A stretch of 46,301 bases of DNA from positions 1 to 46,301 of the forward strand of contig JAUQQP010000040.1 of the NCBI GenBank assembly GCA_030549855.1, written 5' to 3'. A program made the translations under genes and the position numbers. Each line of letters starts with the position of its first letter. Within the stretch, counting starts at the first letter, position 1. Source of the stretch: Cyanobacteriota bacterium SRBZ.bins.94.201705 (GTDB lineage: Bacteria; Cyanobacteriota; Cyanobacteriia; Cyanobacteriales; Cyanobacteriaceae). This document shows, piece by piece, positions 46,091 to 46,301 of the stretch. The notes under the pieces are model-generated. The model made no database searches, had not been told where the DNA came from, and saw only the letters and a list, made by a program, of their open reading frames with translations.

Positions 46091-46301
46091 TAAAATTTGG
46101 AAAACTAATTTGCTATGAGGGATTGTCCCGGTTTGTTGTTTTTTTTTTGTGGCCTATTTGTAATCATGAAAGTCTTTTTTACCCTCCAGGGGATGAATTA
46201 TCTTCAGGAAATGGATTTTCCTTGAGTTTTATCCCAAATTTTTCCCAAAAATGCTCCCCTCCAAACATACCTATGGTCTTCCTTTCAATCCCAAAAAGCC
46301 C

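Overview
The window looks like a chromosomal segment of a phycoerythrin-containing cyanobacterium. The evidence is petC-petA (Rieske protein and cytochrome f), phycoerythrobilin synthesis genes (pebA, pebB), rod linkers and chromophore lyases of the cpe type, btpA, ycf23, a crr6-like NDH-1 assembly gene, a SigF-like sigma factor and a cyanobacterial four-ACT aspartokinase. Base composition looks moderate (not computed). By eye I saw no HIP1 octamer (GCGATCGC). The genus cannot be fixed from the sequence alone; a unicellular chroococcalean is my best guess.

Layout. 0-9 kb: tRNA-Pro(CGG), a group 3 sigma factor, a methyltransferase, an SNase-like nuclease, a WecA/MraY-type phosphotransferase with galE, petC-petA with a terminator, and a REC-GGDEF-EAL protein. 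9-12 kb: an alpha/beta hydrolase, then about 2.4 kb with no intact gene that seems to hold decayed minus-strand coding sequence. 12-17 kb: fumC, then a lone ABC-class ATPase gene with a different tandem-repeat array on each side (36/38/42-nt units and 16-18-nt units). 17-30 kb: a sugar ABC permease with ycf23, an RNase II/R, a metallothionein with a SmtB-type operator, lysC, a universal stress protein, a Ser/Thr kinase, terD, an M23 peptidase, crr6, a HAD hydrolase and hrcA.

29-34 kb is the pigment island. pebA-pebB run leftward and cpeC-cpeD-cpeS-cpeT run rightward from a shared intergenic region. Together they make phycoerythrobilin, attach it and build phycoerythrin rods. The phycoerythrin subunit genes cpeBA, and cpeE and cpeR of the classic cpeCDESTR operon, are not here. 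34-46 kb is dense housekeeping: a NIL-ferredoxin, a Cys-tailed membrane protein, a TxlA/HCF164-like thioredoxin, an SRPBCC protein, a SKI2-like helicase with cobH, efp-accB, trpC, a VKOR-thioredoxin fusion with btpA, a DUF4230 protein and a small membrane protein.

Genes are tightly packed, and several convergent neighbours overlap at their stop codons. The strongest candidates for something undescribed are the two repeat arrays bracketing the ATPase gene and the decayed region before fumC. I see no CRISPR array, insertion sequence or prophage.
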